Numbered from the stretch's first letter, positions 1-9,642 are shown. The stretch is 64,000 bases of DNA from Paraburkholderia domus (GCF_905220705.1 NZ_CAJNAT010000001.1:868001-932000), one strand, 5' to 3'. Translations and numbers: made by a program. The notes: generated by a model from the sequence alone, not told the origin.

Positions 1-415
1 GCCGTTCGGCGCCAAGGTACATGCCGATACGCTGCCCGGCTTTCCCGGACCGCTGGCCGGGCTGCTCGCCGGGCTGCGCGCGGCCGGCACCGCGTACGTG
101 CTAAGCGCGCCCTGTGACACGCCGGGACTGCCGGCCGAACTCGCCGCCCGCCTCGCGCAGGCACTCGACTCGAATCAGGCCGACATCGCCACGGTCACGA
201 CCACCGACGCCGAAGGCCACATCTCGCTCCATCCCGTATTCGCGTTGCTGCGCATCAGTCTTGCAGACGACCTCGCAGCCTTTCTGGAAGCCGGTGAACG
301 CAAGGTCCGCGCGTGGTACGCGCGCCACAAGACGGTCGAAGTCGCCTTTACCGACGAGCGCGCGTTTTACAATATCAATTCGTTACAAGAACTCGCCGAC
401 CTCGAGCGTTGTTGA
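1..415 (+). CDS. mobA: Molybdenum cofactor guanylyltransferase MobA (5' end outside window)
   Basis: MobA transfers GMP from GTP to molybdopterin, making the bis-MGD form of the cofactor in the cytoplasm. The frame is open from base 2, so the N-terminal nucleotide-binding loop lies before the window. What remains shows GPLAGLLAGL, which matches the conserved MobA GPLAG segment, and APCDTP, the PCDTP motif that carries the metal-binding aspartate. The C-terminal end (INSLQELADLE) also looks like MobA (the 'N(I/L)NTPEEL' region). moeA follows 74 bases downstream on the same strand, so the two probably form a molybdenum-cofactor operon. The family identification is secure; only the truncation by the window edge limits the entry. 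Confidence 0.93.
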   Translation, partial: PFGAKVHADTLPGFPGPLAGLLAGLRAAGTAYVLSAPCDTPGLPAELAARLAQALDSNQADIATVTTTDAEGHISLHPVFALLRISLADDLAAFLEAGERKVRAWYARHKTVEVAFTDERAFYNINSLQELADLERC

Positions 416-489
416 GGCCCCGGTTGAAATCCCGCTCCGGCCGCACGGCAACAGCCGCTCCCGCCTCCGGTCGCGACGCCCAGCCCTTC

Positions 490-1791
490 ATGACCACGCT
501 TAACGAATTTTCCCGCTGCGTCGCGCAGTACGATCCTCACGCGCTACCTGTTTCGGCCGCCCAGGCGATCGTCCGTCAATGGGCTGCGCCGGTCACGGCG
601 GTCGAACGCGTGGCATTGCGCGATGCGCTTGGCCGTGTGCTGGCGGCCGACATCGTGTCGCCGATCGACGTCCCTTCGCACGACAACTCGGCGATGGACG
701 GCTACGCATTCATCGGCGCGGCATTGGCAACGAGTGAGTCTGCGGTCGATTTGACGATCGCCGGCAAAGCACTGGCCGGCCATCCCTTCGCGGGCCACAT
801 CGACACGACGCAATGCGTACGCGTCATGACGGGCGCCTGCATGCCGGCCGACTGTGACACCGTCGTGCCGCAGGAGCTTGTCGAGCTCAGCGCCGATTCC
901 ACCTCGATCCGCTTTGCGGCCGGCGCCTTGAGGGCCGGCGCCAACCGGCGCCTGGCCGGCGAAGACCTCGCCCGCGGCCATGCCGCGCTACGCGCCGGCC
1001 GCATCATGCGAGCCTCTGACCTCGGTTTGCTGGCTTCGCTCGGCATAGGCGAAGTCAACGTGCGGCGCCGTTTGCGTGTCGCATTTTTTTCCACGGGCGA
1101 CGAGTTGCGTTCTCTCGGCGAGCCGCTCGACCCGGGTTCGGTGTATGACAGCAATCGCTACACGCTGTTTGCGATGCTCCGGCGCCTGAACATGGATACG
1201 CTCGATCTCGGCGTGGTGCGCGACGAACCCGCCGCTCTCGAAGCAGCGTTACGCAGCGCTGCAGCCAGTGCCGACGTGGTGTTGACTTCGGGCGGGGTCT
1301 CGGTCGGCGAAGCGGATTTCACCAAGCAATTGCTGCAGACGTTCGGCGACGTCGCGTTCTGGAGTCTTGCGATGCGCCCGGGCCGGCCGCTGGCTTTTGG
1401 CCGGGTCTGGTCCGGCGAGCATCCGGGCCTCGGGCTGCCCGCGCTATTCTTCGGCTTGCCAGGCAATCCGGTAGCCGTGATGGTGACGTTCTACCAGATC
1501 GTACGCGAGGCGCTGCTGCTGATGTCCGGCGCAACGCCGCAGGCCCTGCCGGTCCTGCGGGCCGCCAGCCGCCAGACCATCCGCAAACGGGCCGGCCGCA
1601 CCGAGTACCAGCGCGGCGTCGCCGAGCGGGATGCGCACGGCCAATGGCATGTCACGCCAACCGGCTCACAAAGCTCTGGCGTGCTGAGTTCGATGAGCGA
1701 AGCAAATTGTTTCATCGTTCTCGGGCACGATGAAGCCGATATTGCCGAGGGCGAGCACGTCGATATCATGCTGTTCGACGGCCTCATCTGA
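490..1791 (+). CDS. moeA: Molybdopterin molybdenumtransferase MoeA
   Basis: MoeA inserts molybdate into adenylylated molybdopterin. The 433-residue length is usual for the family (about 400-430). Near residues 67-73 it has SAMDGYA, a hallmark of domain I, and later TSGGVSVGEADF and GLPGNPVAVMVTF, which mark the MoaB/MogA-like domain that binds molybdopterin. I chose the ATG at 490 (MTTLNEFSRCV) because family homology begins about here; the frame stays open upstream to 313 but that segment looks like out-of-frame mobA sequence. It follows mobA closely and is probably co-transcribed. A separate MogA is encoded at 45155, so two steps of the same pathway are split over this window. Confidence 0.96.
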   Translation: MTTLNEFSRCVAQYDPHALPVSAAQAIVRQWAAPVTAVERVALRDALGRVLAADIVSPIDVPSHDNSAMDGYAFIGAALATSESAVDLTIAGKALAGHPFAGHIDTTQCVRVMTGACMPADCDTVVPQELVELSADSTSIRFAAGALRAGANRRLAGEDLARGHAALRAGRIMRASDLGLLASLGIGEVNVRRRLRVAFFSTGDELRSLGEPLDPGSVYDSNRYTLFAMLRRLNMDTLDLGVVRDEPAALEAALRSAAASADVVLTSGGVSVGEADFTKQLLQTFGDVAFWSLAMRPGRPLAFGRVWSGEHPGLGLPALFFGLPGNPVAVMVTFYQIVREALLLMSGATPQALPVLRAASRQTIRKRAGRTEYQRGVAERDAHGQWHVTPTGSQSSGVLSSMSEANCFIVLGHDEADIAEGEHVDIMLFDGLI

Positions 1792-1879
1792 CGACTTACG
1801 GAACGCTGCTGTTGCGGCTGGTTTGCTGCCGCATTTGCAGCTTTACCCATTACCACTACGACACACGGGTTTGACTTCC

Positions 1880-2155
1880 ATGAAAAAACAGATCTCGTTC
1901 ATTGCACCGGGACAGACGGCCAAAGCGCTTATCCTCGTGTACCTGACGTTCTCGGTGCCGATCGTGCTGCTCGGCGTACTGGTGGCGTTCATCCGCTACG
2001 GCTCGGTCGAACTGAGCACGGTGTTCAGCGCACTGCTGCTGAATGCGATTCTCGGCTTCATCCTGCTGTGGATTGCATGCCACGCGTACAACTGGGTGGC
2101 ATCGCGCTTTGGCGGTATCGAAATCCAGCTGACCGACGCGCCGGAAGAAGCGTAA
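1880..2155 (+). CDS. Small two-span inner-membrane protein, unknown function
   Basis: A 91-residue protein starting MKKQISF. Two hydrophobic segments (about residues 17-37 and 45-65) are joined by a short polar loop, and the acidic C-terminus ends IQLTDAPEEA. I do not recognise a named function; the pattern fits small conserved membrane proteins common in Burkholderia. The ATG at 1880 is chosen because the protein begins with a sensible membrane anchor; the frame is open upstream into moeA. Its stop codon overlaps the start of the following acetyltransferase (TAATG), so the two are translationally coupled. Confidence 0.75.
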   Translation: MKKQISFIAPGQTAKALILVYLTFSVPIVLLGVLVAFIRYGSVELSTVFSALLLNAILGFILLWIACHAYNWVASRFGGIEIQLTDAPEEA

Positions 2156-2643
2156 TGACCGCAACGATCCGCGTCGCGACGCCCGCGGATACGGGCGCAA
2201 TCTTCGCGCTGACGTACGAGTTGGCTGAGTTCGAAAGCCTCACGCACGTATTTGTCGCGACCGAAGACGGCTTGCGTGACGCACTGTTCGGCGCGCGACC
2301 CTCGATCGAAGCGCTGGTGGCGGAAAACGAAGAACGCATCGTCGGCTATGCGCTGTTCTTCCACAATTACTCGAGCTTTGCCGGCAAACGCGGGCTGTAT
2401 CTCGAAGATGTTTACGTGCAACCGGATCAACGCGGCAGCGGTTTAGGCGCCGCGATGCTAGCCCGGCTAGCGGCGCTGGCAGTCGAGCGGCAGTGCGGAC
2501 GCTTTGAATGGACCGTGCTCGACTGGAACAAGCAGGCCATTAGCTTCTACGAGAAGATGGGCGCGACGGTGATGCCGGATTGGCGTGTCGTGCGCCTGAC
2601 GGGCGAAGCGCTTGAACAGTTGGCCGCAACGGCTGGCGCCTGA
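2155..2643 (+). CDS. GNAT family N-acetyltransferase, diamine/spermidine acetyltransferase-like
   Basis: Predicted to move an acetyl group from acetyl-CoA to an amine. The 162 residues carry the GNAT motif A as VQPDQRGSGLGAAML, the pyrophosphate-binding loop, and a later NKQAISFYEKMGA segment typical of motif B. The N-terminus (YELAEFES) and FAGKRGLYLEDVYV resemble the spermidine/thialysine acetyltransferase (SAT-like) branch, so a polyamine-type substrate is possible but is inferred. It starts at 2155, overlapping the stop codon of the upstream small membrane protein by one base, which indicates translational coupling. Confidence 0.88.
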   Translation: MTATIRVATPADTGAIFALTYELAEFESLTHVFVATEDGLRDALFGARPSIEALVAENEERIVGYALFFHNYSSFAGKRGLYLEDVYVQPDQRGSGLGAAMLARLAALAVERQCGRFEWTVLDWNKQAISFYEKMGATVMPDWRVVRLTGEALEQLAATAGA

Positions 2644-2816
2644 GTCGGGGCCGGTTCGGGCTCGACGCTCAGCTTATAGATTTAGCCGACTGACCCTGCT
2701 CTCCCCTAACTAAGCCCCCAGATGGGCTCCCGCTCGATACTGAGCGCCAGGCTCCAAGCCACTAAAGCAGATCAACAGCTTTCTGGAACTTCAGCCCGGA
2801 CGTTCGACTCCGGCAG

Positions 2817-4265
2817 CTATTGCTCGTCGGGATCCACACCCGTTAGCGCATCGCCGAGCAACCCGCTCGCCTCTTCGCCCGGCAATGCCTCGACGTCACG
2901 CAACTTGCGGTTCATGACGCGGGTGCGTGTTTCCGCGGCTTCGATCGAACGCGTGACGGTTTCAAGCTGTGCCTTGGTCTTTGCCAGCACGTCGCCGAAT
3001 TTGCCGAACTCCGTTTTAACCGCGCCGAGCACTTGCCACACCTCGCTCGACCGCTTCTCGATCGCAAGCGTGCGGAAACCCATCTGCAAACTATTGAGCA
3101 ACGCGGTGAGCGTGGTCGGGCCGGCAATCGTCACGCGATAGTCGCGTTGCAGCAGGTCCGTCAGGCCAGGCCGGCGCAGGACTTCCGCGTACAGGCCTTC
3201 GGTCGGCAGAAACAGCAGCGCGAAATCGGTGGTGTGCGGCGGCGACACATACTTCTCAGCAATCGTGCGTGCCTCGGCGCGAATCCGCGCTTCGAGCGCG
3301 CGCGACGCCTCCTCCACCGCAACAGGATCGGCGCGCTCCTGAGCCTCGATCAGCCGCTCGTAGTCCTCGCGCGGGAACTTGGCGTCGATCGGCAACCAGA
3401 CCGGCGTAGCTGGACCACCCGTCTCCGCGCGACCCGGCAGTTTGATCGCGAATTCGACGCGATCGGCGCTTTTGGGCACCGTCGCGACGTTCTTTGCGTA
3501 TTGATCTGCCGTGAGCAGTTGTTCGAGCAATGCTTCGAGCTGCACTTCGCCCCATGTGCCGCGCGTTTTGACGTTGGTGAGCACTTTCTTCAGATCGCCG
3601 ACACCCGCCGCCAGCGTCTGCATTTCACCCAAACCGCGATGCACCTGCTCCAGCCGGTCGGACACCAGCTTGAACGATTCGCCCAGGCGTTGTTCTAGCG
3701 TGGCGTGCAATTTTTCGTCGACGGTGCGGCGCATCTCTTCGAGCTTGGTCGAGTTGTTCGCCTCGATGTCTTTCAGTCGCTGCTCGATGGTGGCACGCAC
3801 TTCGGCGAAGCGGCGATCGTTCGCCTCGGTGAGCTGTCCCAGTTGCAAGGTCAGCGTTTCGCCGAACTGCTTGAGCGTGCGCCCCTGCTCGTCGCGCGCC
3901 TGCTGCGCCTGCTGCTGCAGGCTGTGACGCACCGCGTCGAGCTGCTGCGCGAAGCCGTCGATCTTGCCGCCCTGCACCGTCGTCATACTGCTGAATTGCG
4001 ATGCCAGCGTTTGCTGAAAGTGCGCGAATCCACTGCTCTGCTCGGTACGCGACACGCGCGCCGTCTCGGTGATGTCATTGCGCAGTTGCCGCTCGAGCCG
4101 CTCATAAGCATGCGACTGCGCATCTGCCGCGGCGTCGATACGCTCGCTGAGAAGCTCGAATTGCTCGCTTTCGTCGGCGCGGCTATGGCCGCGCATCAGC
4201 AATGCCAACGCGATGACCAAGGCGACCGCCAGCACAGCAACGGCCGCCACCAGAATCATTGTCAT
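2817..4265 (-). CDS. rmuC: DNA recombination protein RmuC
   Basis: RmuC limits recombination between inverted repeats; its exact biochemical action is unclear. The 482-residue protein starts with a membrane anchor (residues 1-25), followed by a long polar Gln/Glu/Arg-rich region (about 30-220) expected to be coiled coil. The conserved RmuC nuclease-like domain follows, including VWLPIDAKFPREDY and GPTTLTALLNSLQMGFRT. The ATG overlaps the stop of the upstream dehydrogenase by four bases (ATGA), so the two genes are translationally coupled. Length and architecture are normal for the family. Confidence 0.93.
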   Translation of the reverse strand: MTMILVAAVAVLAVALVIALALLMRGHSRADESEQFELLSERIDAAADAQSHAYERLERQLRNDITETARVSRTEQSSGFAHFQQTLASQFSSMTTVQGGKIDGFAQQLDAVRHSLQQQAQQARDEQGRTLKQFGETLTLQLGQLTEANDRRFAEVRATIEQRLKDIEANNSTKLEEMRRTVDEKLHATLEQRLGESFKLVSDRLEQVHRGLGEMQTLAAGVGDLKKVLTNVKTRGTWGEVQLEALLEQLLTADQYAKNVATVPKSADRVEFAIKLPGRAETGGPATPVWLPIDAKFPREDYERLIEAQERADPVAVEEASRALEARIRAEARTIAEKYVSPPHTTDFALLFLPTEGLYAEVLRRPGLTDLLQRDYRVTIAGPTTLTALLNSLQMGFRTLAIEKRSSEVWQVLGAVKTEFGKFGDVLAKTKAQLETVTRSIEAAETRTRVMNRKLRDVEALPGEEASGLLGDALTGVDPDEQ

Positions 4266-5251
4266 GAACGCGCCTTGCCGATGACCTCGGGGTTGATCGG
4301 ATTCGGCGGCCGGCCAGCGCGCGGACCTTCACCCAACGCCGCAATCAGATTGTCCGCGGCGAGGTTCGCCATAGCGCGGCGCGTTGCTTCAGTCGCACTG
4401 GCGATGTGCGGCGTCAGTACGACATTCGGCACGGTTAGCAGATCCGGATTCAGATTCGGTTCGCCTTCGTAAACATCCAGACCGGCTGCGGCGATCCGTT
4501 TCGCGCGCAGCGCTTCGACCAGCGCCGCATCGTCGACAATGCCGCCGCGTGCGATGTTGGTGAGCGTTGCGGTCGGCTTCATCTGTGCGAGTTCGGCCGC
4601 GCCGATCGTGTGATGGTTTTCCTTCGTGTACGGCAAGACGAGCACCACGTGATCGGCGCGCTGCAGCAGGTCCTGTTTGGACGCGTATTGCGCGTTCAGC
4701 TCCGCCTCGATCTCGGGCGCGACGCGCGAACGGTTGTGATAGATCACCTGCATGTTGAAGCCCTTGGCGCGACGCGCCAGCGCCTGCCCGATCCGGCCCA
4801 TGCCGATCACGCCGAGCGTCGAGCCGTACAGGTCAGTGCCGAGAAAACCGTCATAGGTCCACTTCTGCCATTTGCCCGCGCGAAGCCAGTGCTCAGATTC
4901 GGCGATGCGGCGCGCCGTGGCCATCATCAACGCCCAGCCGAAGTCAGCGGTCGATTCGTTCAGCACGTCCGGCGTATTGGTGCCGAGCACGTTCGCCGCA
5001 TTGAACGCGGCCATGTCGAAGTTGTTGTAGCCCACCGCCATGTTCGACACCACGCGCAGGCGCGGCGCCGCGGCGAGTGCCGCCGCGCCGACCGGATCGC
5101 CTGCGGTCAACGCACCGTCTTTATCAGCGAGACGGCGCGTCAACTCGTCGGCGGACAAGACGTCGCCCTGGTGCCAGTCGACGTCGAAATACTGTTTGAG
5201 CCGCTCGATCACGTCGGGAAAGATCGGGCGGGCGACGAGGATCTTCTGCAT
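4262..5251 (-). CDS. D-2-hydroxyacid dehydrogenase (glyoxylate/hydroxypyruvate reductase type)
   Basis: An NAD(P)H-dependent reductase of 2-oxo acids, most like bacterial GhrB or 2-ketogluconate reductase. In 329 residues it shows the dinucleotide-binding loop GVIGMGRIGQALARRAKGF, the second signature NIARGGIVDDAALVEAL, an arginine in that motif and a downstream TPHIASAT that supplies the catalytic histidine. Substrate choice among glyoxylate, hydroxypyruvate and 2-ketogluconate cannot be read from sequence alone. It is first in a coupled pair with rmuC (four-base overlap). Confidence 0.92.
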   Translation of the reverse strand: MQKILVARPIFPDVIERLKQYFDVDWHQGDVLSADELTRRLADKDGALTAGDPVGAAALAAAPRLRVVSNMAVGYNNFDMAAFNAANVLGTNTPDVLNESTADFGWALMMATARRIAESEHWLRAGKWQKWTYDGFLGTDLYGSTLGVIGMGRIGQALARRAKGFNMQVIYHNRSRVAPEIEAELNAQYASKQDLLQRADHVVLVLPYTKENHHTIGAAELAQMKPTATLTNIARGGIVDDAALVEALRAKRIAAAGLDVYEGEPNLNPDLLTVPNVVLTPHIASATEATRRAMANLAADNLIAALGEGPRAGRPPNPINPEVIGKARS

Positions 5252-5317
5252 TGCAATTCTCCGAATAGCGCGTCGAGTCCAACTACCTCGGCGTCAAGAT
5301 AAGCGCGAAACCAGGCG

Positions 5318-6745
5318 TCAGAAAAACAGCCAGCCCGTGACGAGAAACAGCGGCATCAGCACAACGACCGACCAGCCGAAATACGCGAAAAAGCTCGGCA
5401 TGCGAATGCCGCGCGACTCCGCGATCGCTTTCACCATGAAGTTCGGTGCATTGCCGATATACGTGTTGGCGCCCATGAAAACCGCACCGGCCGAGATCGC
5501 CGCGAGCGTGGTGGCGCCGGCGGTCATCAGCGTCTGCGCGTCACCGCCAGCCAGGTTGAAGAACACCAGATAGGTCGGCGCATTGTCGAGAAACGACGAT
5601 AGCAGGCCGGTCGCCCAGAAGTACATCAGATCGTGCGGCTGCCCTGACGGGTTGACCAGATGGACGATGCCGGCGAACGCGCCCGCCTCGCCGGCACGCA
5701 GGATCGTGATGACCGGCGCGATCGTCACGAAAATGCCTGCAAACAGCTTGGCGACCTCTTCGATCGGTGCCCAGTTGAAGTCGTTACCCGCGCGCGCCGC
5801 TCGCGGCGTCAATACCAGCGAGAGCACGGTGACGCCGATCAACGCGACATCGCGCACGGCATTTTGCAAGGCGACGTGCGTACCGAAGACGTCGAACACG
5901 ACGGCCGACTTCCAGAATCCGCTCATCAGAACCAGCGCAATCACGGCGGCGAGCAGCACGAAGTTGATCGTGCCGTCGATGCCCAGCGACGGTGAATCCG
6001 GCGTCGGATCGAGAAAGCGCGAGCGCTCTTCTTCATGCCGATGAAAATAGTACGAGTCCAATGCATAGAACGCGGCCAGCAGCACGACGCAGACGAACAG
6101 CATCGGCAACGCCAGATGCGTAGTGGTCCAGAAGAAGCTCACACCCTGCAGGAAGCCGAGAAAGAGCGGCGGGTCGCCGAGCGGCGATAGCGAGCCGCCC
6201 GCATTCGCGACGAGAAAAATGAAGAACACCACCACATGAACGACGTGCTTGCGGTTGTCGTTGGCGCGCAGCAATGGGCGGATCAGCAGCATCGCTGCGC
6301 CGGTCGTGCCCATGATGCTGGCCAATAAGGTGCCGACGGCGAGAATGGCGGTATTGAGACGCGGCGTGCCATGCAGGTTGCCGCGCACACAGATGCCGCC
6401 CGCGACCGTATAAAGCGCCGTCAGCAGCACGATGAACGGAATGTATTCTTCGAGCACCGCGTGCACCAACGTTCCGAATGCAACGCTCGCGCCGAAGGTA
6501 AGCGCAAAAGGCACCAGGAATAGCAGCGCCCATGCTGCCGCGATTTTGCCGAAGTGGTGATGCCAGAATGCCGGCGCGACCAACGGAAACACCGCGATCG
6601 ACAACAGCACGCCTGCAAACGGCAAGCCCCACAGCGCCGACAAAGTCGCGCCGTCGAGCGTAGCCGCCGAGGCCAGTTGAGGCCATCCGGCCAGCGTCAG
6701 TGCAGCGGCGAGCACCATGCTCGTCCACACGGCATGTCGTTTCAT
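5318..6745 (-). CDS. NhaD/CitMHS-type sodium:proton antiporter-like membrane protein
   Basis: Predicted inner-membrane ion transporter of the ion-transporter superfamily, usually annotated as a sodium:proton antiporter in Burkholderia. The product of 475 residues has a signal-like N-terminus (MKRHAVWTSMVLAAALTLAG) followed by about ten or more hydrophobic segments and conserved runs such as GNAPNFMVKAIAE and NAGGSLSPLGDPP, which look like the helical hairpin motifs of this superfamily. The ATG at 6745 is preferred to longer frames because of an AAGGA element upstream and the hydrophobic N-terminus. lutC lies upstream in the same direction and overlaps only the discarded longer frame. The transported ion is inferred. 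Confidence 0.85.
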   Translation of the reverse strand: MKRHAVWTSMVLAAALTLAGWPQLASAATLDGATLSALWGLPFAGVLLSIAVFPLVAPAFWHHHFGKIAAAWALLFLVPFALTFGASVAFGTLVHAVLEEYIPFIVLLTALYTVAGGICVRGNLHGTPRLNTAILAVGTLLASIMGTTGAAMLLIRPLLRANDNRKHVVHVVVFFIFLVANAGGSLSPLGDPPLFLGFLQGVSFFWTTTHLALPMLFVCVVLLAAFYALDSYYFHRHEEERSRFLDPTPDSPSLGIDGTINFVLLAAVIALVLMSGFWKSAVVFDVFGTHVALQNAVRDVALIGVTVLSLVLTPRAARAGNDFNWAPIEEVAKLFAGIFVTIAPVITILRAGEAGAFAGIVHLVNPSGQPHDLMYFWATGLLSSFLDNAPTYLVFFNLAGGDAQTLMTAGATTLAAISAGAVFMGANTYIGNAPNFMVKAIAESRGIRMPSFFAYFGWSVVVLMPLFLVTGWLFF

Positions 6746-6809
6746 ATTCTTGAAGTCCTTGTTAACGCGGATGACGGTGCGCGGCGGGAGACTCAGCCGC
6801 TCGCAGGGC

Positions 6810-7472
6810 TCACGCGCCACGAACGACGATCACATGCACCCGATAAGGCCCATGCGCGCCAAGCACGATAGTCTGTTCGATATCCCCGGTGCGCGACGGC
6901 CCGGACACAAAATTGACCGCACGCGGAAGTTCGCCGCGTTCGCTGCGAATCAGGCCAAACGCCTCTTCATGTCCTGAGACGATGCGCGAAGCCGGTACGA
7001 TCGCAATATGCGTTTCCGGCAGCAAGCCGGCCGATGCGTAAGTCTCCGGCCCGGACAGCAGTACCAGCGTGCCGGTCTCTGCCGTCGCGCAGAAGCAGCC
7101 AGTAAGCCCGACTACGTCGCCGTCTTCGGGTTTGCGGAATTCGACGTTGAGGCCGGCTTCGGTCCAGTGCAGATCTTGCAGGGTTTGCCATGCGATCGCC
7201 TGCAGCGGCAAAGCGTGTTCAGTGAGGTAGCGATGCACGGCGGAAGCCACATCGCTCAGCGCTTCAACCGTATCGACCGTGGTCGCCATTTTCAGCGCTT
7301 CTTCGATAAAGCGCGTAATCAAATCGGCCGGCATCTCCGGACGCGGGCCTTGGGGATGGCGCGCCAGATAATCCGCAGCAGCCTCACGCTCGGAAGCGGA
7401 CGGCTCAGGCTCGCGCCCCTGCGCTGCGCGGATGCGCGCCAGAATGTTACGGCGGGCAATCGATGTATCCAT
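6810..7472 (-). CDS. lutC: LutC/YkgG-type LUD domain protein
   Basis: A 220-residue protein of the LUD family. In the LutABC complex LutC takes part in oxidation of L-lactate to pyruvate. Family signs are GLTGCFCATAETGTLVLLSG, PETHIAIVPASRIV and NFVSGPSRTGDIEQTIVLGAHGP near the C-terminus. The usual partners LutA (cysteine-rich) and LutB (iron-sulfur) are not beside it here; the neighbours are pncB upstream and an antiporter downstream. The partners may lie elsewhere in the genome, or this protein may work in another way. Start at 7472 (MDTSIARRNILARIRAAQG) fits the family. Confidence 0.88.
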   Translation of the reverse strand: MDTSIARRNILARIRAAQGREPEPSASEREAAADYLARHPQGPRPEMPADLITRFIEEALKMATTVDTVEALSDVASAVHRYLTEHALPLQAIAWQTLQDLHWTEAGLNVEFRKPEDGDVVGLTGCFCATAETGTLVLLSGPETYASAGLLPETHIAIVPASRIVSGHEEAFGLIRSERGELPRAVNFVSGPSRTGDIEQTIVLGAHGPYRVHVIVVRGA

Positions 7473-7642
7473 ATGCGAAATCCTCGTGTCGACAGCCGTG
7501 CGATATGGCGAGAATTATACCGGCCACCCTGCGCGCGAACACCCTGGCCGAACGGCCTATCGCCGCGTATCGGCCACCCGGCGAGCGCCATCTCCGCGAG
7601 GTATCGGCATGTGAGCCGCACATGAGCCGCGCAGGCGCGGCA

Positions 7643-8839
7643 TTACTTCGCAGCGTCTTCCTCAGGCTGCGCAATGCCGAACACCTGTCGCAAATACGCG
7701 AGATAGGCTTTGTCTTCACACATGTTCTTGCCCGGCGAATCCGACAGCTTCGCCACCGGCTGACCGTTGCAGCGAACCATCTTGATGACGATCTGCAACG
7801 GGTTGTAGCCCAGGTCGTTTGTCAGATTGGTTCCTACGCCGAATGCCAGCTTGCAGCGGCCGCGGAAACGCTCGTACAGTTGCAATACCTTCGGAATGTC
7901 GAGCGCGTCGGAGAACACGAGAATCTTGGTGCGCGGGTCGCAGCGGTTCGCCTCGTAGTGCTTGAGCAGGCGCTCGCCCCAGTCGAATGGATCGCCGGAA
8001 TCGTGGCGCGCGCCGTCGAACAGCTTGCAGAAGTACATGTCGAAATCGCGCAGGAAGGCTTCCATGCCGTACACGTCTGAAAGTGCAATACCCAGGTCGC
8101 CGCGATATTCCTTCGCCCACATTTCGAAGCCGAAGATCTGCGAATCGCGCAACCGCGGACCGAGAGCCTGACACGCCTGCAGGTATTCATGCGCCATCGT
8201 GCCGAGCGGTGTGAGGTTGTGCTTCATCGCGTAGAAGACGTTGCTGGTGCCGGCAAATTGCTCGCCCAAGCCGTCCTTCAGCGTGAGGATCACTTCTTCG
8301 TGCCATGGCTTCGAGAAGCGCCGGCGCGTGCCGTAGTCGGCGATCTTGCAGTCGGCGAATTCCGGGCGGGCGCCCAGCAGCTTGATCTTTTCGACGAGTC
8401 GGCCGCGCCCTTCGCTGTAGTCCGGCGATTGCTGGGTATTGCGGAAGTAGACCTCGTTGACGATTGCGAGCATCGGGATCTCGAACAGGATCGTGTGCAG
8501 CCACGGCCCCTTGATCTCGATGTCGATTTCGCCGTTGCCCTTCGGCGACGGTTCGATCGAAATGTATTTCTCGTTCAGATGGAACAGCGCGAGAAACTCA
8601 ATGAAGTCGCCCTTGATGAAGCGCATGCGCCGCAAGTAGTCGAGTTCGTCGTCGGTGAAGCGCAGGTCGCAGAGCTTGCGCACTTCGTCGCGGATCTCAC
8701 CGATATACGGTACGAGGTCGACATTCGGCGTGCGGCAGCGAAAGCGATACTCGACATTCGCCGCGGGAAAGTGATGCAACACCACTTGCATCATCGTGAA
8801 CTTGTACAGATCGGTGTCGAGCAGCGAAGTAATAATCAT
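7643..8839 (-). CDS. pncB: Nicotinate phosphoribosyltransferase
   Basis: Makes nicotinate mononucleotide from nicotinate and PRPP, the entry step of NAD salvage, with ATP hydrolysis. The 398-residue length fits PncB. Visible family segments are [14 protein letters not shown] at the N-terminus, [39 protein letters not shown] (His217 corresponds to the autophosphorylated histidine, from memory of the Salmonella enzyme) and [17 protein letters not shown]. The start [14 protein letters not shown] is typical. It lies alone upstream of lutC on the minus strand, with a 170-bp gap. Confidence 0.96.
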   Translation of the reverse strand: MIITSLLDTDLYKFTMMQVVLHHFPAANVEYRFRCRTPNVDLVPYIGEIRDEVRKLCDLRFTDDELDYLRRMRFIKGDFIEFLALFHLNEKYISIEPSPKGNGEIDIEIKGPWLHTILFEIPMLAIVNEVYFRNTQQSPDYSEGRGRLVEKIKLLGARPEFADCKIADYGTRRRFSKPWHEEVILTLKDGLGEQFAGTSNVFYAMKHNLTPLGTMAHEYLQACQALGPRLRDSQIFGFEMWAKEYRGDLGIALSDVYGMEAFLRDFDMYFCKLFDGARHDSGDPFDWGERLLKHYEANRCDPRTKILVFSDALDIPKVLQLYERFRGRCKLAFGVGTNLTNDLGYNPLQIVIKMVRCNGQPVAKLSDSPGKNMCEDKAYLAYLRQVFGIAQPEEDAAK

Positions 8840-9119
8840 GATGGTGCGAACTGGACTGCAGGAAAAACGGAAAGCCTGGCTCGACCAAACACGTCAACCC
8901 ATGCGCGTGCGGCACGCCCCGTGCGCACCGACCTGACGCATGTTACCCGAATGCGCCCGGATTCAGCGCGCCGGCGGACCGCTGCGCCGGACGCCATAAA
9001 CTAATCACGAAAACGTATAAAAGGCATTGCGCGATGCCGTATGCGCCTCTTGACGTTACGTTACAATAGCGCTTTTGGCGTATTCGCCTTCCCTGATTCC
9101 GCATGCAGGAGCTGCCTGA

Positions 9120-9443
9120 ATGACTCACGTTGTGACCGAAAGCTGCATCAAGTGCCGCTATACCGACTGCGTCGATGTGTGCCCGGTGGACTGCTTTCGC
9201 GAAGGTCCCAACTTCCTCGCGATCGACCCCGATGAATGCATTGACTGCGCCGTGTGCGTGGCCGAATGCCCGGTGAACGCCATTTATGCCGAAGAAGACG
9301 TGCCGGGCGACCAGCAGCACTTCACCGAGCTGAATGCCGATCTGGCGAAGAACTGGCCGAGCATCACCAAGACCAAGGCACCGCTGCCGGAAGCCGACGA
9401 GTTCAAGGACGTGAAGGAAAAGCTGGCCCTGCTCGTCCGTTAA
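9120..9443 (+). CDS. fdxA: Ferredoxin FdxA, 7Fe-8S type
   Basis: A 107-residue electron carrier. The N-terminal half has two cysteine clusters: [17 protein letters not shown] and [12 protein letters not shown]. The first lacks the second cysteine of a classical cluster in the order seen in Azotobacter ferredoxin I, which matches one [3Fe-4S] and one [4Fe-4S] centre. The C-terminal extension (about residues 58-107) is normal for FdxA. It stands alone between pncB (divergent) and the tRNA-Asn genes. The start at 9120 ([12 protein letters not shown]) is the standard one. Confidence 0.95.
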   Translation: MTHVVTESCIKCRYTDCVDVCPVDCFREGPNFLAIDPDECIDCAVCVAECPVNAIYAEEDVPGDQQHFTELNADLAKNWPSITKTKAPLPEADEFKDVKEKLALLVR

Positions 9444-9501
9444 GTGGCGCGGCCTGTCTCCCGCTGTTGCATTCGAACCAAATCGAGATGAACGCAGGGT
9501 A

Positions 9502-9530
9502 TTGACAGGCGCTTAAGCTGCTTCTACAAT
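9502..9530 (+). promoter_or_regulatory. Sigma-70 promoter for the tRNA-Asn genes
   Basis: A perfect -35 box TTGACA (9502-9507) and a -10 box TACAAT (9525-9530) are separated by 17 bases. Transcription would start near 9537, about 20 bases before the first tRNA-Asn. The near-consensus match fits a strong stable-RNA promoter. Confidence 0.85.
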
Positions 9531-9558
9531 TTCGCTTCTCTGCTGTTTGTTGTTCTGT

Positions 9559-9634
9559 TCCTCGATAGCTCAGTCGGTAGAGCGCCGGACTGTTAATCCG
9601 TAGGTCCCTGGTTCGAGCCCAGGTCGAGGAGCCA
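9559..9634 (+). tRNA. tRNA-Asn (anticodon GTT), copy 1
   Basis: A 76-base gene with an encoded CCA end. The acceptor stem TCCTCGA pairs with TCGAGGA, followed by discriminator G and CCA. The anticodon loop reads ACTGTTAATC, giving GTT for asparagine. The D-arm (AGCTCAGTCGGTAGAGC) and T-arm (GGTTCGAGCC) are canonical. Confidence 0.97.
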
Positions 9635-9642
9635 AGAATTGC

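Noticed and set aside
9050-9067. TTGACG and TACAAT before fdxA as a promoter
   Set aside because: The two boxes are only six bases apart, too close for sigma-70.
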